Positions 9,140-21,915 of a stretch of DNA of 40,994 bases are shown one piece after another. This DNA is from Candidatus Methylomirabilota bacterium. Its GTDB lineage: Bacteria; Methylomirabilota; Methylomirabilia; Methylomirabilales; CSP1-5. Where the stretch lies: assembly GCA_019456075.1 (NCBI GenBank), contig VRUN01000007.1, positions 1 to 40,994 of the forward strand, read 5' to 3'. Numbering within the stretch: the stretch's first letter is position 1; each line of letters opens with the position of its first letter. The notes beneath the pieces were generated by a model. The model made no database searches and was not told the origin of the DNA. It worked only from the letters and a program-made list of their open reading frames with translations. Both the position numbers and the translations under genes were made by a program.

Positions 9140-10165
9140 TTATTCCGTCTCCGGGTCGGGAGGGAGGACGGTTCCAATCAGGGGGGTGACGGCATCGAAG
9201 CCGTGGCGGATCAGGTAGGCCTCGATTCCAGCCAGGACCTTCATGGGGGCCAACGGATCGAGGTAATTGGCGGTCCCCACCTGGACTGCACTGGCCCCGG
9301 CGAGAAAGAACTCAATCGCATCTTCGCCGGTCATGATTCCACCGATACCGATCAGGGGGAGTTTCACCACCTGGGCTACCTCCCAGACCATCCGAACTGC
9401 GATGGGACGAATGGCAGGGCCGGAGAGACCTCCGGTGTTTCCGGGCAGTTTCGGCTTGCGTGTGCGGACGTCAATGGCCATGCCGACGATGGTGTTGATG
9501 AGCGAGAGGGCATCCGCCCCCGCGTCGGCGGCGGCCCGGGCGATCACGGTGACATCGGTTACGTTGGGAGAGAGCTTGGGGATTACCGGGAGGGTGGTGG
9601 TTTGCCGGACCGCCCGTACCACCTCATACGTGAGGCGCGGGTCGGTTCCATAATCGAGGCCCCCGGCCACATTGGGGCAGGAAATATTGAGTTCGATCCC
9701 GGCCACCCCCTCGGCGTCGGACAAACGTTTGGCCAGGTCGGCGAACTCCTCGACGGACTTTCCGGCGATGTTGACGAGAAGCGGAGTGGCCAGCGTCTGA
9801 AGGAATGGGAGCTTCTCCCGGCGAAAGCCGTCGATCCCAACATTTTGGAGTCCAATGGAATTGAGCATCCCTGCCGCGGTCTCTGCGATCCTCGGCGGTG
9901 CGTTACCCAGTCGCGGATGCATCGTTACCGTCTTAACGATGATGGCGCCTAGCGCGTTGAGATCGAAGAAGGGGGTAAACTCGGTCCCGTACCCGAATGT
10001 GCCAGACGCGGTCATCACCGGGTTCTTCAACGGGAGCCCGGCAATCTCCACCCTCAGATCAGGCCGCTTTCCCCTCGTGCGTTCACGGTCGGGAGCTCGA
10101 CTTCTTTGTTTCCGTGAACTGTGAACTGTAGACCGTGAACGCTTTTTCTGTTTGCCTTTCACCAC
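9140..10165 (-). CDS. pyrD: dihydroorotate dehydrogenase, class 1B catalytic subunit
   Basis: 'LPLKNPVMTASGTFGYGTEF', 'ELNISCPNV', 'PVIPKLSPNVTDV', 'GIGGIMTGEDAIEFFLAGASAVQVGT'; repeat-derived N-terminal extension. Confidence 0.95.
   Translation of the reverse strand: MVKGKQKKRSRSTVHSSRKQRSRAPDRERTRGKRPDLRVEIAGLPLKNPVMTASGTFGYGTEFTPFFDLNALGAIIVKTVTMHPRLGNAPPRIAETAAGMLNSIGLQNVGIDGFRREKLPFLQTLATPLLVNIAGKSVEEFADLAKRLSDAEGVAGIELNISCPNVAGGLDYGTDPRLTYEVVRAVRQTTTLPVIPKLSPNVTDVTVIARAAADAGADALSLINTIVGMAIDVRTRKPKLPGNTGGLSGPAIRPIAVRMVWEVAQVVKLPLIGIGGIMTGEDAIEFFLAGASAVQVGTANYLDPLAPMKVLAGIEAYLIRHGFDAVTPLIGTVLPPDPETE
10111..10141. repeat. 7-bp tandem repeat (cCGTGAA family) inside pyrD 5' end
   Basis: ccgtgaa ctgtgaa ctgtaga ccgtgaa. 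Confidence 0.8.
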
Positions 10166-11190
10166 GCGATCTCCCGAGCGTCGAACGCTGGCCCATCCTT
10201 ACAACACAACTTGTACCTTCGCTCGTTCACGGTTGACGGTTCACGGTTCACAGATTGTCCTAAACTCTCAACTCTCAACTCTGGACTCTTAACTGGTATT
10301 ACGCACCCCATGCATGCTCCAAAGCCGCACGCCATCTCCGCCTCCAGGGAAAGCTGGCAGGAAATCTGGAATCGCTCGGCGATCTGAGTGACGGCATAGA
10401 GCATCGGATGCGGACCGCAGGCATAGATCGTTGACCGGTGACCGTCGAGGCTTCGACTGAGCTCAGCCGAATGTCCCGATGACCGGAGGTACGATTCGAG
10501 CAGATCCGTGACGAGTCCCTGATGACCAAGGCTGCCATCTTCTGTGGCCACGTGAAGTACCGCTCCCGCCTTGCGAAGGTCGGTGAGGCACAAGGCGTCA
10601 GTGGAGCTTTTCCCCCCGACAAAAGCGACCATCTTCCGATGACCGATGACGGCTCGACCGAGCGGCTCGACTGAGCTCGCCGAAGTCTCGTCGAAGTCCG
10701 ACGACCGACGATCCGTGTCCGATGACCGACGTCCGACGCTCTTACGCCGTGAACCGTGAACCGTGAACCGTGAACTCGCGAGGCGTTCGGCGAGTGCTAC
10801 CACTGGGGGAACCCCAATTCCTCCCGCCACGAGGATAGCCGTGGTGACCCCTTGTGTTACGTGGTAGCCATTTCCCAAGGGACCCAGGAGATCCACCCGA
10901 TCTCCTGGCTTGAGCTGAGAGAGGGCAGTCGTCCCCTTTCCCAGCACCTTATAAAGGATCTCGACCACATTCACCTTTTTTCCTCTGCTCCCGGTCGAAA
11001 GGCGCTGGACTCTCAGGATGCTATAGGCCCTTGGCAGGAAGAGGTCGAGCGATCCGGAGGGTTTCACCATGACAAACTGTCCGGGTTGAAAGGCCAGGGG
11101 TGGTGAAGTGAAGCGCTGGAGAAAGTAATCCGGCTCAAACCTGCGGAGGGAGTGCATCTCAGCTTGCACGATCCACCCCCGGTCCTCCAT
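10159..11190 (-). CDS. pyrK: dihydroorotate dehydrogenase electron-transfer subunit
   Basis: FAD/NAD-binding features 'PRAYSILRV', '[11 protein letters not shown]', '[19 protein letters not shown]'; [2Fe-2S] 'CGFGACMGC...[14 protein letters not shown]'; carries in-frame repeat insertions. Start at 11188-11190 ([12 protein letters not shown]) is inferred. Confidence 0.9.
   Translation of the reverse strand: MEDRGWIVQAEMHSLRRFEPDYFLQRFTSPPLAFQPGQFVMVKPSGSLDLFLPRAYSILRVQRLSTGSRGKKVNVVEILYKVLGKGTTALSQLKPGDRVDLLGPLGNGYHVTQGVTTAILVAGGIGVPPVVALAERLASSRFTVHGSRRKSVGRRSSDTDRRSSDFDETSASSVEPLGRAVIGHRKMVAFVGGKSSTDALCLTDLRKAGAVLHVATEDGSLGHQGLVTDLLESYLRSSGHSAELSRSLDGHRSTIYACGPHPMLYAVTQIAERFQISCQLSLEAEMACGFGACMGCVIPVKSPELRVESLGQSVNREPSTVNERRYKLCCKDGPAFDAREIAW
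10224..10294. repeat. two adjoining 7-bp repeats (GTTCACG and AACTCTC families) inside pyrK
   Basis: gttcacg gttgacg gttcacg gttcaca ... aactctc aactctc aactctg gactctt. Confidence 0.85.
10672..10776. repeat. compound 7-bp repeats (GTCCGAC, GATGACC, GTGAACC families) inside pyrK
   Basis: gtccgac gaccgac ... gatgacc ...; then gtgaacc gtgaacc gtgaacc gtgaact. Confidence 0.9.
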
Positions 11191-14100
11191 CGTTATACTC
11201 TTGCAACGTCTTGACCTGCAGGCCTTCCGCCCTGAGGGCTCGAATCCCCTGCACGGCTGCGTGAGCCGCTGCCATGGTTGTAAAACATGGAATCCCCTGG
11301 GTGACGGCGGTCCGGCGGATGGAATACGAGTCGAGGCGGGAGGTTCGTCCCTCGGGAGTATTGACGACCACGACAATCTCGCCGCTCTGCATCCGGTCCA
11401 CGATGTGCGGGCGGACGCCGTCGGTCACCTTGTAGACGCGTTCTGCGGTGATGCCTGCTTCCTGGAGGCAGCGCGCCGTGCCATCCGTGGCCAGGATGTG
11501 AAAGCCGAGTTCGGCAAAGGCCTGGCCGAGTGGGGAAAGGTGGGGTTTGTCCGGATCCCGAACGCTTAGAAAGACCGTCCCGTGAAGCGGCAGCGTCCCA
11601 TTGGCTGAGATCTGGGACTTGGCGAAGGCGCGGCCGAAGTCTCGGTCGATCCCCATCACCTCGCCCGTGGATTTCATCTCCGGCCCCAGGATGGCATCGA
11701 CCCCTGGGAACTTGACAAAGGGCAGCACGGCTTCCTTCACCGCTACGTGGTTCATGCGCGGCTCCTGGGTGAATCCCAGCTGTTCTAAGGTCATGCCAGT
11801 TATCACCTTCGTCGCGAGCTTAGCCAAGGGGACTCCCGTTGCCTTGCTGACAAAGGGAATCGTCCGGGAGGCACGGGGGTTCACCTCCAGGACGTAGACG
11901 GTGGAGTTTTTGATGGCGAACTGGATATTGATCAGCCCCACGACCTGAAGCTCGAGGGCTAACGCCGTGGTCTGCTCGCGGATCTCATCGAGGATCTTGG
12001 GGGGCACCGACCGCGGTGGCAAGGAACAGGCAGAGTCTCCCGAATGGATTCCCGCCTCTTCGATGTGTTCCATGATGCCGCCGATCACGACCCGCCCTCC
12101 ATCCGCGATGGCATCCACGTCCATTTCGACAGCGTCTTCCAAGAACTTATCGATCAAGATCGGATGCTCGGGGGAAGCCTGAACGGCCCGCTCCATGTAT
12201 TCGAGGAGACTCGCCTCATCATAGACAATCTCCATCGCCCGGCCCCCGAGGACGTATGACGGGCGGACCAGGACCGGATACCCGACCTGCTTGGCGATGC
12301 GGGCTGCCTCATTCACCGAGATGACTGTGCCGCTCGGGGCTTGGTTGAGCCCGAGCTGCATGAGGAGCTGTCGGAACCGCTTCCGGTCCTCCGCGCGGTC
12401 GATGGACTCAGAGGATGTGCCCCAGATGGGAACCCCAACCCGCTGGAGGGGGACCGCGAGCTTCAACGGGGTCTGGCCGCCGAACTGAACGATGACACCA
12501 TCCGGTTGTTCCCGATCTATGATGTTCAAGACGTCCTCGAGTGTCAGGGGCTCAAAGTACAGCCGGTCCGAGGTATCGTAGTCGGTAGAGACCGTCTCGG
12601 GGTTACAGTTGACCATGATGGCTTCGTAACCGAGCTCCTTCAGGGCAAAGGCAGCGTGGACACAGCAGTAGTCGAATTCAATGCCCTGGCCGATCCGATT
12701 CGGACCAGACCCCAGGATCACGACCTTCTTCCGCGTCGTCGGGTTGGCTTCACATTCCCGCTCGTACGTGGAGTAGAGATAGGGGGTGAACGCCTCGAAT
12801 TCGGCCGCGCAGGTGTCCACCATCTTGAAGGTGGTTTGGATTCCCAGCTTGCGTCGGAGGTCCCGGATGGTGAGTTCATCGGAGCCGGTCAGCTGCGCCA
12901 ACCTCCGGTCGGAGAAACCCATCGCCTTGGCCCTCCGCAGTTTCTGGGGGCTCAAGAGGCGGAGGAGGGTCTTGGACCGGTCGTTTCTAAGGTCTTCTTC
13001 CAGCTCGACGATCTCCCGAATGTTCTCCAGGAACCAGGGGTCGATCTGGGTCAATGCGTAGATCTCTTGGACGTCTATCTTGAGGAGAAAGGCCTCGGCG
13101 ATGTAGAACAGCCGCTCCCAGTTGGGGACCCGCAGCCGCTCTCGAACAGCCTCTCGCCAGGCCTCGCCATCCTTATCGGTGAAGCGTGAACCGTGAGTAA
13201 GGAACCGACTCTCCAGGCCGTGAATATCGATCTCCAGAGATCGGATCGCCTTCTGAAGAGCCTCCTTGAACGTTCGGCCAATCGCCATTACCTCGCCCAC
13301 CGACTTCATCTGGGTCGTCAGTGTTTCATTCGTCCCCGGAAATTTCTCAAACGCAAAGCGGGGCATCTTTACCACGCAGTAATCCAATGTGGGCTCGAAG
13401 GAGGCAGGCGTGGATTGGGTAATGTCGTTCTTGATCTCATCGAGGGTGTAGCCGACAGAGAGCAGGGCGGCGATCTTGGCGATGGGGAATCCCGTCGCCT
13501 TGCTGGCCAGGGCGGAAGAGCGGGAGACCCTAGGGTTCATCTCGATCACGACTAGTCGCCCATCGGCGGGGTCAACAGCGAACTGGATATTGGAGCCGCC
13601 GGTCTCTACTCCGATCTCTCGGATGATGGCGATCGCGGCGTCCCGCATGATCTGGTATTCCTTGTCGGTGAGCGTCTGGACGGGGGCGACGGTAATGGAG
13701 TCTCCGGTGTGGATCCCCATGGGGTCGAAGTTCTCGATCGAGCAGACGATCACCACGTTATCTTTCCTGTCCCGCATCACCTCGAGCTCAAACTCTTTCC
13801 ACCCGATGACTGAAGCCTCGATCAACACCTGATGGGTTGGGCTCGTGTTCAGGCCCCACTGGACATGCTCGTGAAATTCCTTGCGGTTGTAAGCGATGCT
13901 GCCGCCAGTCCCGCCGAGGGTGAACGAGGGACGGATGATCGCGGGGAAGCCGACCCGTTCGATAATGGTCTCGGCCTCCGCGGTCGACTTGGCATAGCCA
14001 CTCTCGGGAACTTCGAGGCCGATCCGGGCCATGGCTTGCCTAAATAAATCCCGGTCCTCGGCCTTCTTAATGGTTTCCAGCGTCGCCCCGATGAGCTCCA

Positions 14101-14437
14101 CCTGATACTTGTCGAGGATGCGGCTTTCGGCGAGCACCACGGCCAGATTGAGCCCGGTCTGCCCCCCGAGCGTCGGGAGGAGAGCATCCGGGCGCTCCCT
14201 CTCGATGACCCGCTCCAGGATTTCGGGCGTCAAGGGTTCCACGTAGGTGCGGTGGGCCATCTCTGGGTCGGTCATGATGGTGGCGGGATTCGAGTTGACT
14301 AGGACGATCTGAAACCCTTCCTGCCGCAGGACCTTGCAGGCCTGCGTCCCGGAGTAGTCAAACTCGCACCCCTGGCCGATGATGATCGGCCCTGACCCAA
14401 TAATGAGAATCTTCTGAATGTCGGTCCGCTTCGGCAT
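11159..14437 (-). CDS. carB: carbamoyl-phosphate synthase large subunit
   Basis: '[37 protein letters not shown]', duplicated ATP-grasp halves, C-terminal MGS-like domain. Confidence 0.98.
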   Translation of the reverse strand: MPKRTDIQKILIIGSGPIIIGQGCEFDYSGTQACKVLRQEGFQIVLVNSNPATIMTDPEMAHRTYVEPLTPEILERVIERERPDALLPTLGGQTGLNLAVVLAESRILDKYQVELIGATLETIKKAEDRDLFRQAMARIGLEVPESGYAKSTAEAETIIERVGFPAIIRPSFTLGGTGGSIAYNRKEFHEHVQWGLNTSPTHQVLIEASVIGWKEFELEVMRDRKDNVVIVCSIENFDPMGIHTGDSITVAPVQTLTDKEYQIMRDAAIAIIREIGVETGGSNIQFAVDPADGRLVVIEMNPRVSRSSALASKATGFPIAKIAALLSVGYTLDEIKNDITQSTPASFEPTLDYCVVKMPRFAFEKFPGTNETLTTQMKSVGEVMAIGRTFKEALQKAIRSLEIDIHGLESRFLTHGSRFTDKDGEAWREAVRERLRVPNWERLFYIAEAFLLKIDVQEIYALTQIDPWFLENIREIVELEEDLRNDRSKTLLRLLSPQKLRRAKAMGFSDRRLAQLTGSDELTIRDLRRKLGIQTTFKMVDTCAAEFEAFTPYLYSTYERECEANPTTRKKVVILGSGPNRIGQGIEFDYCCVHAAFALKELGYEAIMVNCNPETVSTDYDTSDRLYFEPLTLEDVLNIIDREQPDGVIVQFGGQTPLKLAVPLQRVGVPIWGTSSESIDRAEDRKRFRQLLMQLGLNQAPSGTVISVNEAARIAKQVGYPVLVRPSYVLGGRAMEIVYDEASLLEYMERAVQASPEHPILIDKFLEDAVEMDVDAIADGGRVVIGGIMEHIEEAGIHSGDSACSLPPRSVPPKILDEIREQTTALALELQVVGLINIQFAIKNSTVYVLEVNPRASRTIPFVSKATGVPLAKLATKVITGMTLEQLGFTQEPRMNHVAVKEAVLPFVKFPGVDAILGPEMKSTGEVMGIDRDFGRAFAKSQISANGTLPLHGTVFLSVRDPDKPHLSPLGQAFAELGFHILATDGTARCLQEAGITAERVYKVTDGVRPHIVDRMQSGEIVVVVNTPEGRTSRLDSYSIRRTAVTQGIPCFTTMAAAHAAVQGIRALRAEGLQVKTLQEYNDGGPGVDRAS
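13179..13207. repeat. 7-bp repeat (GTGAACC family) inside carB
   Basis: gtgaagc gtgaacc gtgagta aggaacc. Confidence 0.75.
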
Positions 14438-14449
14438 TCCACCCTATGG

Positions 14450-15781
14450 TTAAACGGCGATGTCTCCCCGCTGACGGACCCGGGACCGTTCGACCCCGGG
14501 AATCTCTAGCGGCTCCTGAGTGCCACGCTCTTGCTTCATCAAGGCCACAAACCGGTGAAAGAGGTGCCTCGAATCATGGGGGCCTGGGGAGGCCTCGGGG
14601 TGGTACTGAACGGAAAAGAGGGGGAGTCGGGTATGACGCATGCCTTCGACGGTCCCATCGTTCAAATTGACGTGCGTCAGCTCTGCTTCTCCACCCGGGA
14701 TGGAGTCGATGTCGACCGCAAAACCATGATTTTGAGTCGTGATCTCGACTCGCCCGGTGTGAAGCTCCTTCACCGGATGGTTCGCCCCGTGATGGCCGAA
14801 TTTAAGCTTATACGTCCGGCCCCCCAGGGCGAGCCCCAGAATCTGATGCCCGAGGCAGATCCCAAAGATTGGTATTCTCCCGATCAGCTGCGCGGTGGTC
14901 TCGACAAGGTATGGAACCCCCTCGGGGTCCCCGGGGCCATTGCTGATGATGATGCCGTCGGGGTTGAAGGCCAGGATCTCATCGGCGGAGGTTGAGGCCG
15001 GAACCACCACGACATTGCAGCCGGTACTCACGAGCTCCCGGAGGATGTTGTATTTAATTCCGCAGTCAATGGCCATCACCCGATGGCGCGTACCGATGAC
15101 CGATGACCGATGACCGAAGAGATCCAGTTGAACCTCCCCCCCTTCCCGGGCGTCGGACTTCGGCGAGCTCCCTTCGGGTCTGAGCCTCAGGGTCGAAGAC
15201 AGTCGAGCCGTCGTCGGAAAACGGTCATCGAGATAGCCGTGGCCCAATTGCCAATCCCCCTGCCGCCATTGGAAGGCCTCGGCGCACGTGACATCCTTGA
15301 CTAGATCGCGTCCGATGAGACCGGGGGAGGATCGGGCCTTCGCGACAAGGCGCATAGGAGAGAGGTCGACCGTAGAGATCACCCCTTCCATCGCACCCTG
15401 GTCCCGGATATGCTTGGTGAGGGCACGCGTATCTATCCCCTGAATGCCTACGATCCCCCATTCCTTGAGATAGGCTTCGAGCGTCTGTGACTTTCGCCAG
15501 TTGCTGGGATACGGCGACCCTTCCTTGACGATGAACCCTTCTACGAAGGGGCGTCGAGACTCAATGTCTTCGGGATTGATCCCGTAATTGCCGATGAGGG
15601 GATACGTCATACAGACGATTTGCCCCTTGTAGGAGGGGTCGGTGAGAACTTCCTGATAGCCGGTCATCGCCGTGTTGAAGACCACCTCGCCGACACACTC
15701 CCCCTCTGCACCAAAGGCGGTCCCCTCAAAGAGGGTTCCATCCGCTAAGGCCAGGATCGCGGGCTTCATGGCGTCTCCCAA
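14450..15781 (-). CDS. carA: carbamoyl-phosphate synthase small subunit
   Basis: '[52 protein letters not shown]'; GATase '[15 protein letters not shown]'; internal repeat-derived insert. Confidence 0.97.
   Translation of the reverse strand: MGDAMKPAILALADGTLFEGTAFGAEGECVGEVVFNTAMTGYQEVLTDPSYKGQIVCMTYPLIGNYGINPEDIESRRPFVEGFIVKEGSPYPSNWRKSQTLEAYLKEWGIVGIQGIDTRALTKHIRDQGAMEGVISTVDLSPMRLVAKARSSPGLIGRDLVKDVTCAEAFQWRQGDWQLGHGYLDDRFPTTARLSSTLRLRPEGSSPKSDAREGGEVQLDLFGHRSSVIGTRHRVMAIDCGIKYNILRELVSTGCNVVVVPASTSADEILAFNPDGIIISNGPGDPEGVPYLVETTAQLIGRIPIFGICLGHQILGLALGGRTYKLKFGHHGANHPVKELHTGRVEITTQNHGFAVDIDSIPGGEAELTHVNLNDGTVEGMRHTRLPLFSVQYHPEASPGPHDSRHLFHRFVALMKQERGTQEPLEIPGVERSRVRQRGDIAV
15089..15117. 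repeat. 7-bp repeat (GATGACC family) inside carA
   Basis: gatgacc gatgacc gatgacc gaagaga. Confidence 0.9.
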
Positions 15782-17106
15782 ACCACTTGACCGGCTACGA
15801 TGGTCATCACCGCTTGCCCCTTAAGCTTCCAGCCGATGAAGGGGGAGTTTTTACTCTTCGATCGCAATTCGTGTTCCTCAACTGTCCATTTCCGATCCGG
15901 GTCGATGATGGTGATATCTGCATCTGCGCCGACAGCTAACGTCCCCTTGTGCTTCAGCTTGAGGATCCGGGCAGGGGCCGTCGCCATGCGCTCCACGATC
16001 ATGGGGAGGGTAAGGAGGCGACTATGAAAGAACTCGGTGAGGATGAGGCCTAAGGCCGTCTCGAGCCCGATGATACCAAAGGGGGCATAGTCAAATTCCG
16101 TCTCTTTCTCGGCGTGGGCGTGGGGGGCGTGATCGGTGGCGATCACCTCGATGGTTCCATCGATGAGCGCCTCCCGGAGCGCCGTCATGTGCCCGGCCGA
16201 TCGGAGGGGGGGATTCATCTTGGCATTGGTGGTAAAGCCGCGGACCGCCTCGTCGGTGAGAATCAGGTGGTGGGGTGTCGCCTCTCCGCTCACACGGACA
16301 CCCCGGGCTCTGGCCTCCCGGATCAGACGGATTGACTCATCAGTGCTTACGTGGCAGATGTGAAGGCGGGCTCCTGTGTACTCGCTTAACAAGATGTCCC
16401 TCCCCACCATGACCGCCTCCGCGGTAGAGGGGATCCCCTTGAGGCCTAACTCGGTGCTGACGCGTCCTTCGTGCGCGACTCCCCCTGCAGAGAGAGAGAG
16501 CTCTTCACAGTGAGGGAGCAGGGGGATGTCGAACATGGTGGCATACTCCATCGCTCGACGCATGAGTTCGGCATTCATCACCGGCCTGCCGTCATCAGAG
16601 AGTCCGACGCACCCTGCCGCCACCAGGTCGCCGATTTCCGTCAGCCCCTGACCTTGCTGCGCCCTCGAGATGCACCCAATGGGGAAGACGTGTACGCGGC
16701 CGACCTTCTGGGCTTGCTCCCGGATGTATTCGGTGACCGATGCGGTGTCATTTACCGGCTCGGTGTTCGGCATGCAGCAGATCGAGGTGAACCCACCTCG
16801 GGCTGCGGCAGCGGTCCCAGAGGCGATGGTCTCCTCATCTTCTCGTCCTGGCTCCCGAAGATGCACATGCATGTCGATGAGACCTGGTGTCACGATCTTC
16901 CCGGTCGCATCGACTACACGATCGACACTCGAAGTAGGTGGTTCCTGGTTCGTTGGCTTCTTATTCTTTTTCCCCTGAACCCTGAACGCTGAACCCCGAA
17001 CCTTCCCCACTTGAAGTATCTGTCCCTCCTCGACAAGGACATCAAGGGTGTCGTCCAGCCCGCTGGCCGGATCAATCACTCGCCCTCCTGTGATCAAAAG
17101 CCGCAT
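15766..17106 (-). CDS. pyrC: dihydroorotase
   Basis: '[43 protein letters not shown]', '[31 protein letters not shown]'; repeat-derived N-terminal insert. Confidence 0.96.
   Translation of the reverse strand: MRLLITGGRVIDPASGLDDTLDVLVEEGQILQVGKVRGSAFRVQGKKNKKPTNQEPPTSSVDRVVDATGKIVTPGLIDMHVHLREPGREDEETIASGTAAAARGGFTSICCMPNTEPVNDTASVTEYIREQAQKVGRVHVFPIGCISRAQQGQGLTEIGDLVAAGCVGLSDDGRPVMNAELMRRAMEYATMFDIPLLPHCEELSLSAGGVAHEGRVSTELGLKGIPSTAEAVMVGRDILLSEYTGARLHICHVSTDESIRLIREARARGVRVSGEATPHHLILTDEAVRGFTTNAKMNPPLRSAGHMTALREALIDGTIEVIATDHAPHAHAEKETEFDYAPFGIIGLETALGLILTEFFHSRLLTLPMIVERMATAPARILKLKHKGTLAVGADADITIIDPDRKWTVEEHELRSKSKNSPFIGWKLKGQAVMTIVAGQVVWETP
16935..17005. repeat. compound 7-bp repeats inside pyrC
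   Basis: ggtggtt cctggtt cgttggc ttc... and cctgaac cctgaac gctgaac cccgaac. Confidence 0.8.
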
Positions 17107-17131
17107 CCCGCACTCCGTTCACCATTAACGT

Positions 17132-17198
17132 AAATTCGAAATTCGAATTTCGAAATTCGAAATGCCGGTCGGTCGTCGGTCATCGATCGTCGCCCGTG
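17132..17198. repeat. two abutting 7-bp repeats (AAATTCG and GGTCATC families), pyrB/pyrC intergenic
   Basis: aaattcg aaattcg aatttcg aaattcg aaat, then ggtcgtc ggtcatc gatcgtc. Confidence 0.85.
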
Positions 17199-17211
17199 CA
17201 TCGCCGCCCCC

Positions 17212-18144
17212 TTAGCGTTCAGCCGGGTGGCCTCCCGTCAGCAGATATAACAGGGCCATGCGGATGGCCAGCCCGTTGGTGACCTGATCCAGGATAAGGC
17301 TGTACGGGCCGTCGGCCACCTCGGGGGAGATCTCGACGCCGCGATTGAGGGGCCCCGGGTGCATGATTAAGACCCCCTCCTTTGCCTTCTTCAAGCGCTC
17401 GACGTTCAGGCCAAAGAGGCGACTGTACTCGCGGAGCGAGGGGAGCAGGGTAGGCCCTTGCCGCTCCCTTTGGATCCGGAGCATCATGATGACGTCGGCA
17501 TCCGCAATGGCGGCCTCCAGATCGGTGGTGACCTGAACGCCGAGCTGCTCCGGGTAGCGTGGGAGCAGGGTGGCCGGTCCCGCCACTCGGACCTCTATCC
17601 CGGTTTTGCGCATCGCCTGGATATTCGATCGCGCGACCCGGCTATGACTGATGTCTCCTACGATGGCGACTCTGAGGCCTTCCAACCGTCCGAGGCGCTC
17701 GCGAATCGTGAAGAGGTCGAGGAGGGCTTGGGTGGGATGTTCATGGGCCCCGTCGCCTGCGTTGATGATCGCCGCCTGGAGACGATCGGCCAAAAGCTTG
17801 GGCGCCCCCGGCACCGGATGCCGGATGATTACGACATCCGGCCGCATGGCCTGAAGGGTCTTGCCGGTGTCAAGCAGCGACTCGCCCTTGGTCATGGAAG
17901 AGACGGTCGAGGCAATGTTGATGACGTCAGCACTCAACCACTTCCCCGCAATCTCGAAAGAGGTCCGCGTCCGCGTACTCGCTTCGTAGAAGAGGTTGAT
18001 CACGGTCTTCCCACGAAGCGCGGGGACCTTTTTGATCTCCCGGGTGCCGATCTCTTTCATCGAGTCGGCAGTGTCCAGGATCTGATGGATCTCTTCCGGC
18101 TCCAGTTCACGGATCGTTAAGAGATCTTTTCGCTTCAGCGTCAT
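17212..18144 (-). CDS. pyrB: aspartate carbamoyltransferase catalytic subunit
   Basis: '[19 protein letters not shown]', '[12 protein letters not shown]', '[21 protein letters not shown]', '[12 protein letters not shown]'. Confidence 0.97.
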   Translation of the reverse strand: MTLKRKDLLTIRELEPEEIHQILDTADSMKEIGTREIKKVPALRGKTVINLFYEASTRTRTSFEIAGKWLSADVINIASTVSSMTKGESLLDTGKTLQAMRPDVVIIRHPVPGAPKLLADRLQAAIINAGDGAHEHPTQALLDLFTIRERLGRLEGLRVAIVGDISHSRVARSNIQAMRKTGIEVRVAGPATLLPRYPEQLGVQVTTDLEAAIADADVIMMLRIQRERQGPTLLPSLREYSRLFGLNVERLKKAKEGVLIMHPGPLNRGVEISPEVADGPYSLILDQVTNGLAIRMALLYLLTGGHPAER

Positions 18145-18179
18145 TCCTTTCTCCCAGGTTGGGCCGCTTTCTTAGTCAT

Positions 18180-18212
18180 AACTGATAGCTGAAGGCTGAC
18201 AGCTGACTGCTA
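18180..18212. repeat. 7-bp repeat (AGCTGAC family), pyrR/pyrB intergenic
   Basis: aactgat agctgaa ggctgac agctgac. Confidence 0.8.
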
Positions 18213-18213
18213 C

Positions 18214-18792
<579 letters not shown>

Positions 18793-18810
<18 letters not shown>

Positions 18811-18846
18811 GTTCACGATTGCGCACACTACAATTGGAAGCTTCAT
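18793..18846 (-). CDS. short leader peptide MKLPIVVCAIVNLLTRG, stop codon inside the terminator hairpin
   Basis: ATG at 18844-18846 preceded by AAGGAGC (18851-18857); 17 codons then TGA at 18793-18795 within the attenuator. Confidence 0.55.
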
Positions 18847-18858
18847 TTATGCTCCTTT

Positions 18859-18878
18859 ACGAACCTCGCGGGGTCCGT
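18859..18878 (-). promoter_or_regulatory. PyrR-binding loop (anti-antiterminator)
   Basis: Minus strand ACGGACC-CCGCGA-GGUUCGU: 7-bp stem (one G-U) with CNGNGA-type hexaloop; GACCCCGCGAGGUU matches 12/14 of the ARUCCNGNGAGGYU PyrR consensus. Confidence 0.8.
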
Positions 18879-18893
18879 TTAAAAGGCATGCAT

Positions 18894-18922
18894 ATGATAA
18901 ATCAAGGGGCTGAGCCTGTCAA
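18894..18922 (-). promoter_or_regulatory. sigma70-type promoter of the pyr operon
   Basis: Minus strand TTGACA (18922-18917), 17-nt spacer, TATCAT (18899-18894). Confidence 0.75.
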
Positions 18923-18959
18923 GGGGGTTTTTGCCGTCCCCGCCGGTGATCCCTCCCGC

Positions 18960-19739
18960 CTATAGATGCTTTCGTACCACCCGGAAGACGATCCAAACCA
19001 TAACCACCGTGACAGCTGTGACGGTCACGGCCAGTATACCAGCAGAGGCTGCACTCCAGCGGAGGATCATCGCTTCCTTATAAGCGAGTACTCCGCCGAT
19101 CACGGCACCGGTGAGCGCCGCGAGTGGCACGGCCCATCGCGTCCAGGCCGGTGGACCGGTTGCGGGGATGATGGTCCCGTAGCGGCGCTGATAATATGCA
19201 AGGGACCAGAGGCCGATTGCGCCGAACGGACCAACCACCATATTGGCGATGTCGGTAGGCCCGGCGATTCCCAAGCGGACTTGCACAACCCCATTTAGGG
19301 CTAGCAGCAACATGCCCACGCCGAGCACTATCATCGTGGCTGGCCGACGAAATAAGTCCAGCCACATGTTCCTCCCCCTACCGGACGCTTTCCATTCGCG
19401 CCGCCACTTAACTACCGCCCGAGTGGCCAGGGGAATTGCCAGGTACCCGAGAACGTTCAGTGTCCCCCAAAGCGGCATACGGGCCCAAAACGGGAGGACG
19501 CTCCAGTGGACTCCGCCGGAGAGCAGTAATAGCGGTAGGTATAGGATGATGCCGGGCGCCAGTAAGGATATCTCAACCCACGTGACGTTCCTGTCCGTGA
19601 TTGGCAGCCTCCCATACAAGAGAAAAATGGTCAAGGCGATGACAATGATCCCATATAAAAGGTAGATCCAGTAGAGAGATCGCGTCCGTGTTGCGGTCAC
19701 AGTCGGATAGCCCTCCTCATGTAGGAACTTCCCGCACAA
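18960..19739 (-). CDS. multi-pass membrane protein, unknown function
   Basis: 259-aa ORF with several hydrophobic segments ('YWIYLLYGIIVIALTIFLLYG', 'MIVLGVGMLLLALNGVV', 'AGILAVTVTAVTVVMVWIVF'); start uncertain. Confidence 0.65.
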   Translation of the reverse strand: MCGKFLHEEGYPTVTATRTRSLYWIYLLYGIIVIALTIFLLYGRLPITDRNVTWVEISLLAPGIILYLPLLLLSGGVHWSVLPFWARMPLWGTLNVLGYLAIPLATRAVVKWRREWKASGRGRNMWLDLFRRPATMIVLGVGMLLLALNGVVQVRLGIAGPTDIANMVVGPFGAIGLWSLAYYQRRYGTIIPATGPPAWTRWAVPLAALTGAVIGGVLAYKEAMILRWSAASAGILAVTVTAVTVVMVWIVFRVVRKHL

Positions 19740-19778
19740 GACAGTACCCCAGAGCAGCTAGTGCAAGTTTTATGCTGA

Positions 19779-21893
<2,115 letters not shown>

Positions 21894-21915
21894 TCATAAT
21901 GCTTGGAGTCATGTG

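Noticed and set aside
10747-10776. CRISPR array in the repeat-rich pyr region
   Set aside because: Units are 7 bp, directly contiguous, degenerate and coding, with no spacers and no cas genes.
12341-13189. 282-aa plus-strand ORF opposite carB
   Set aside because: Antisense shadow of carB codon usage in a GC-rich genome.
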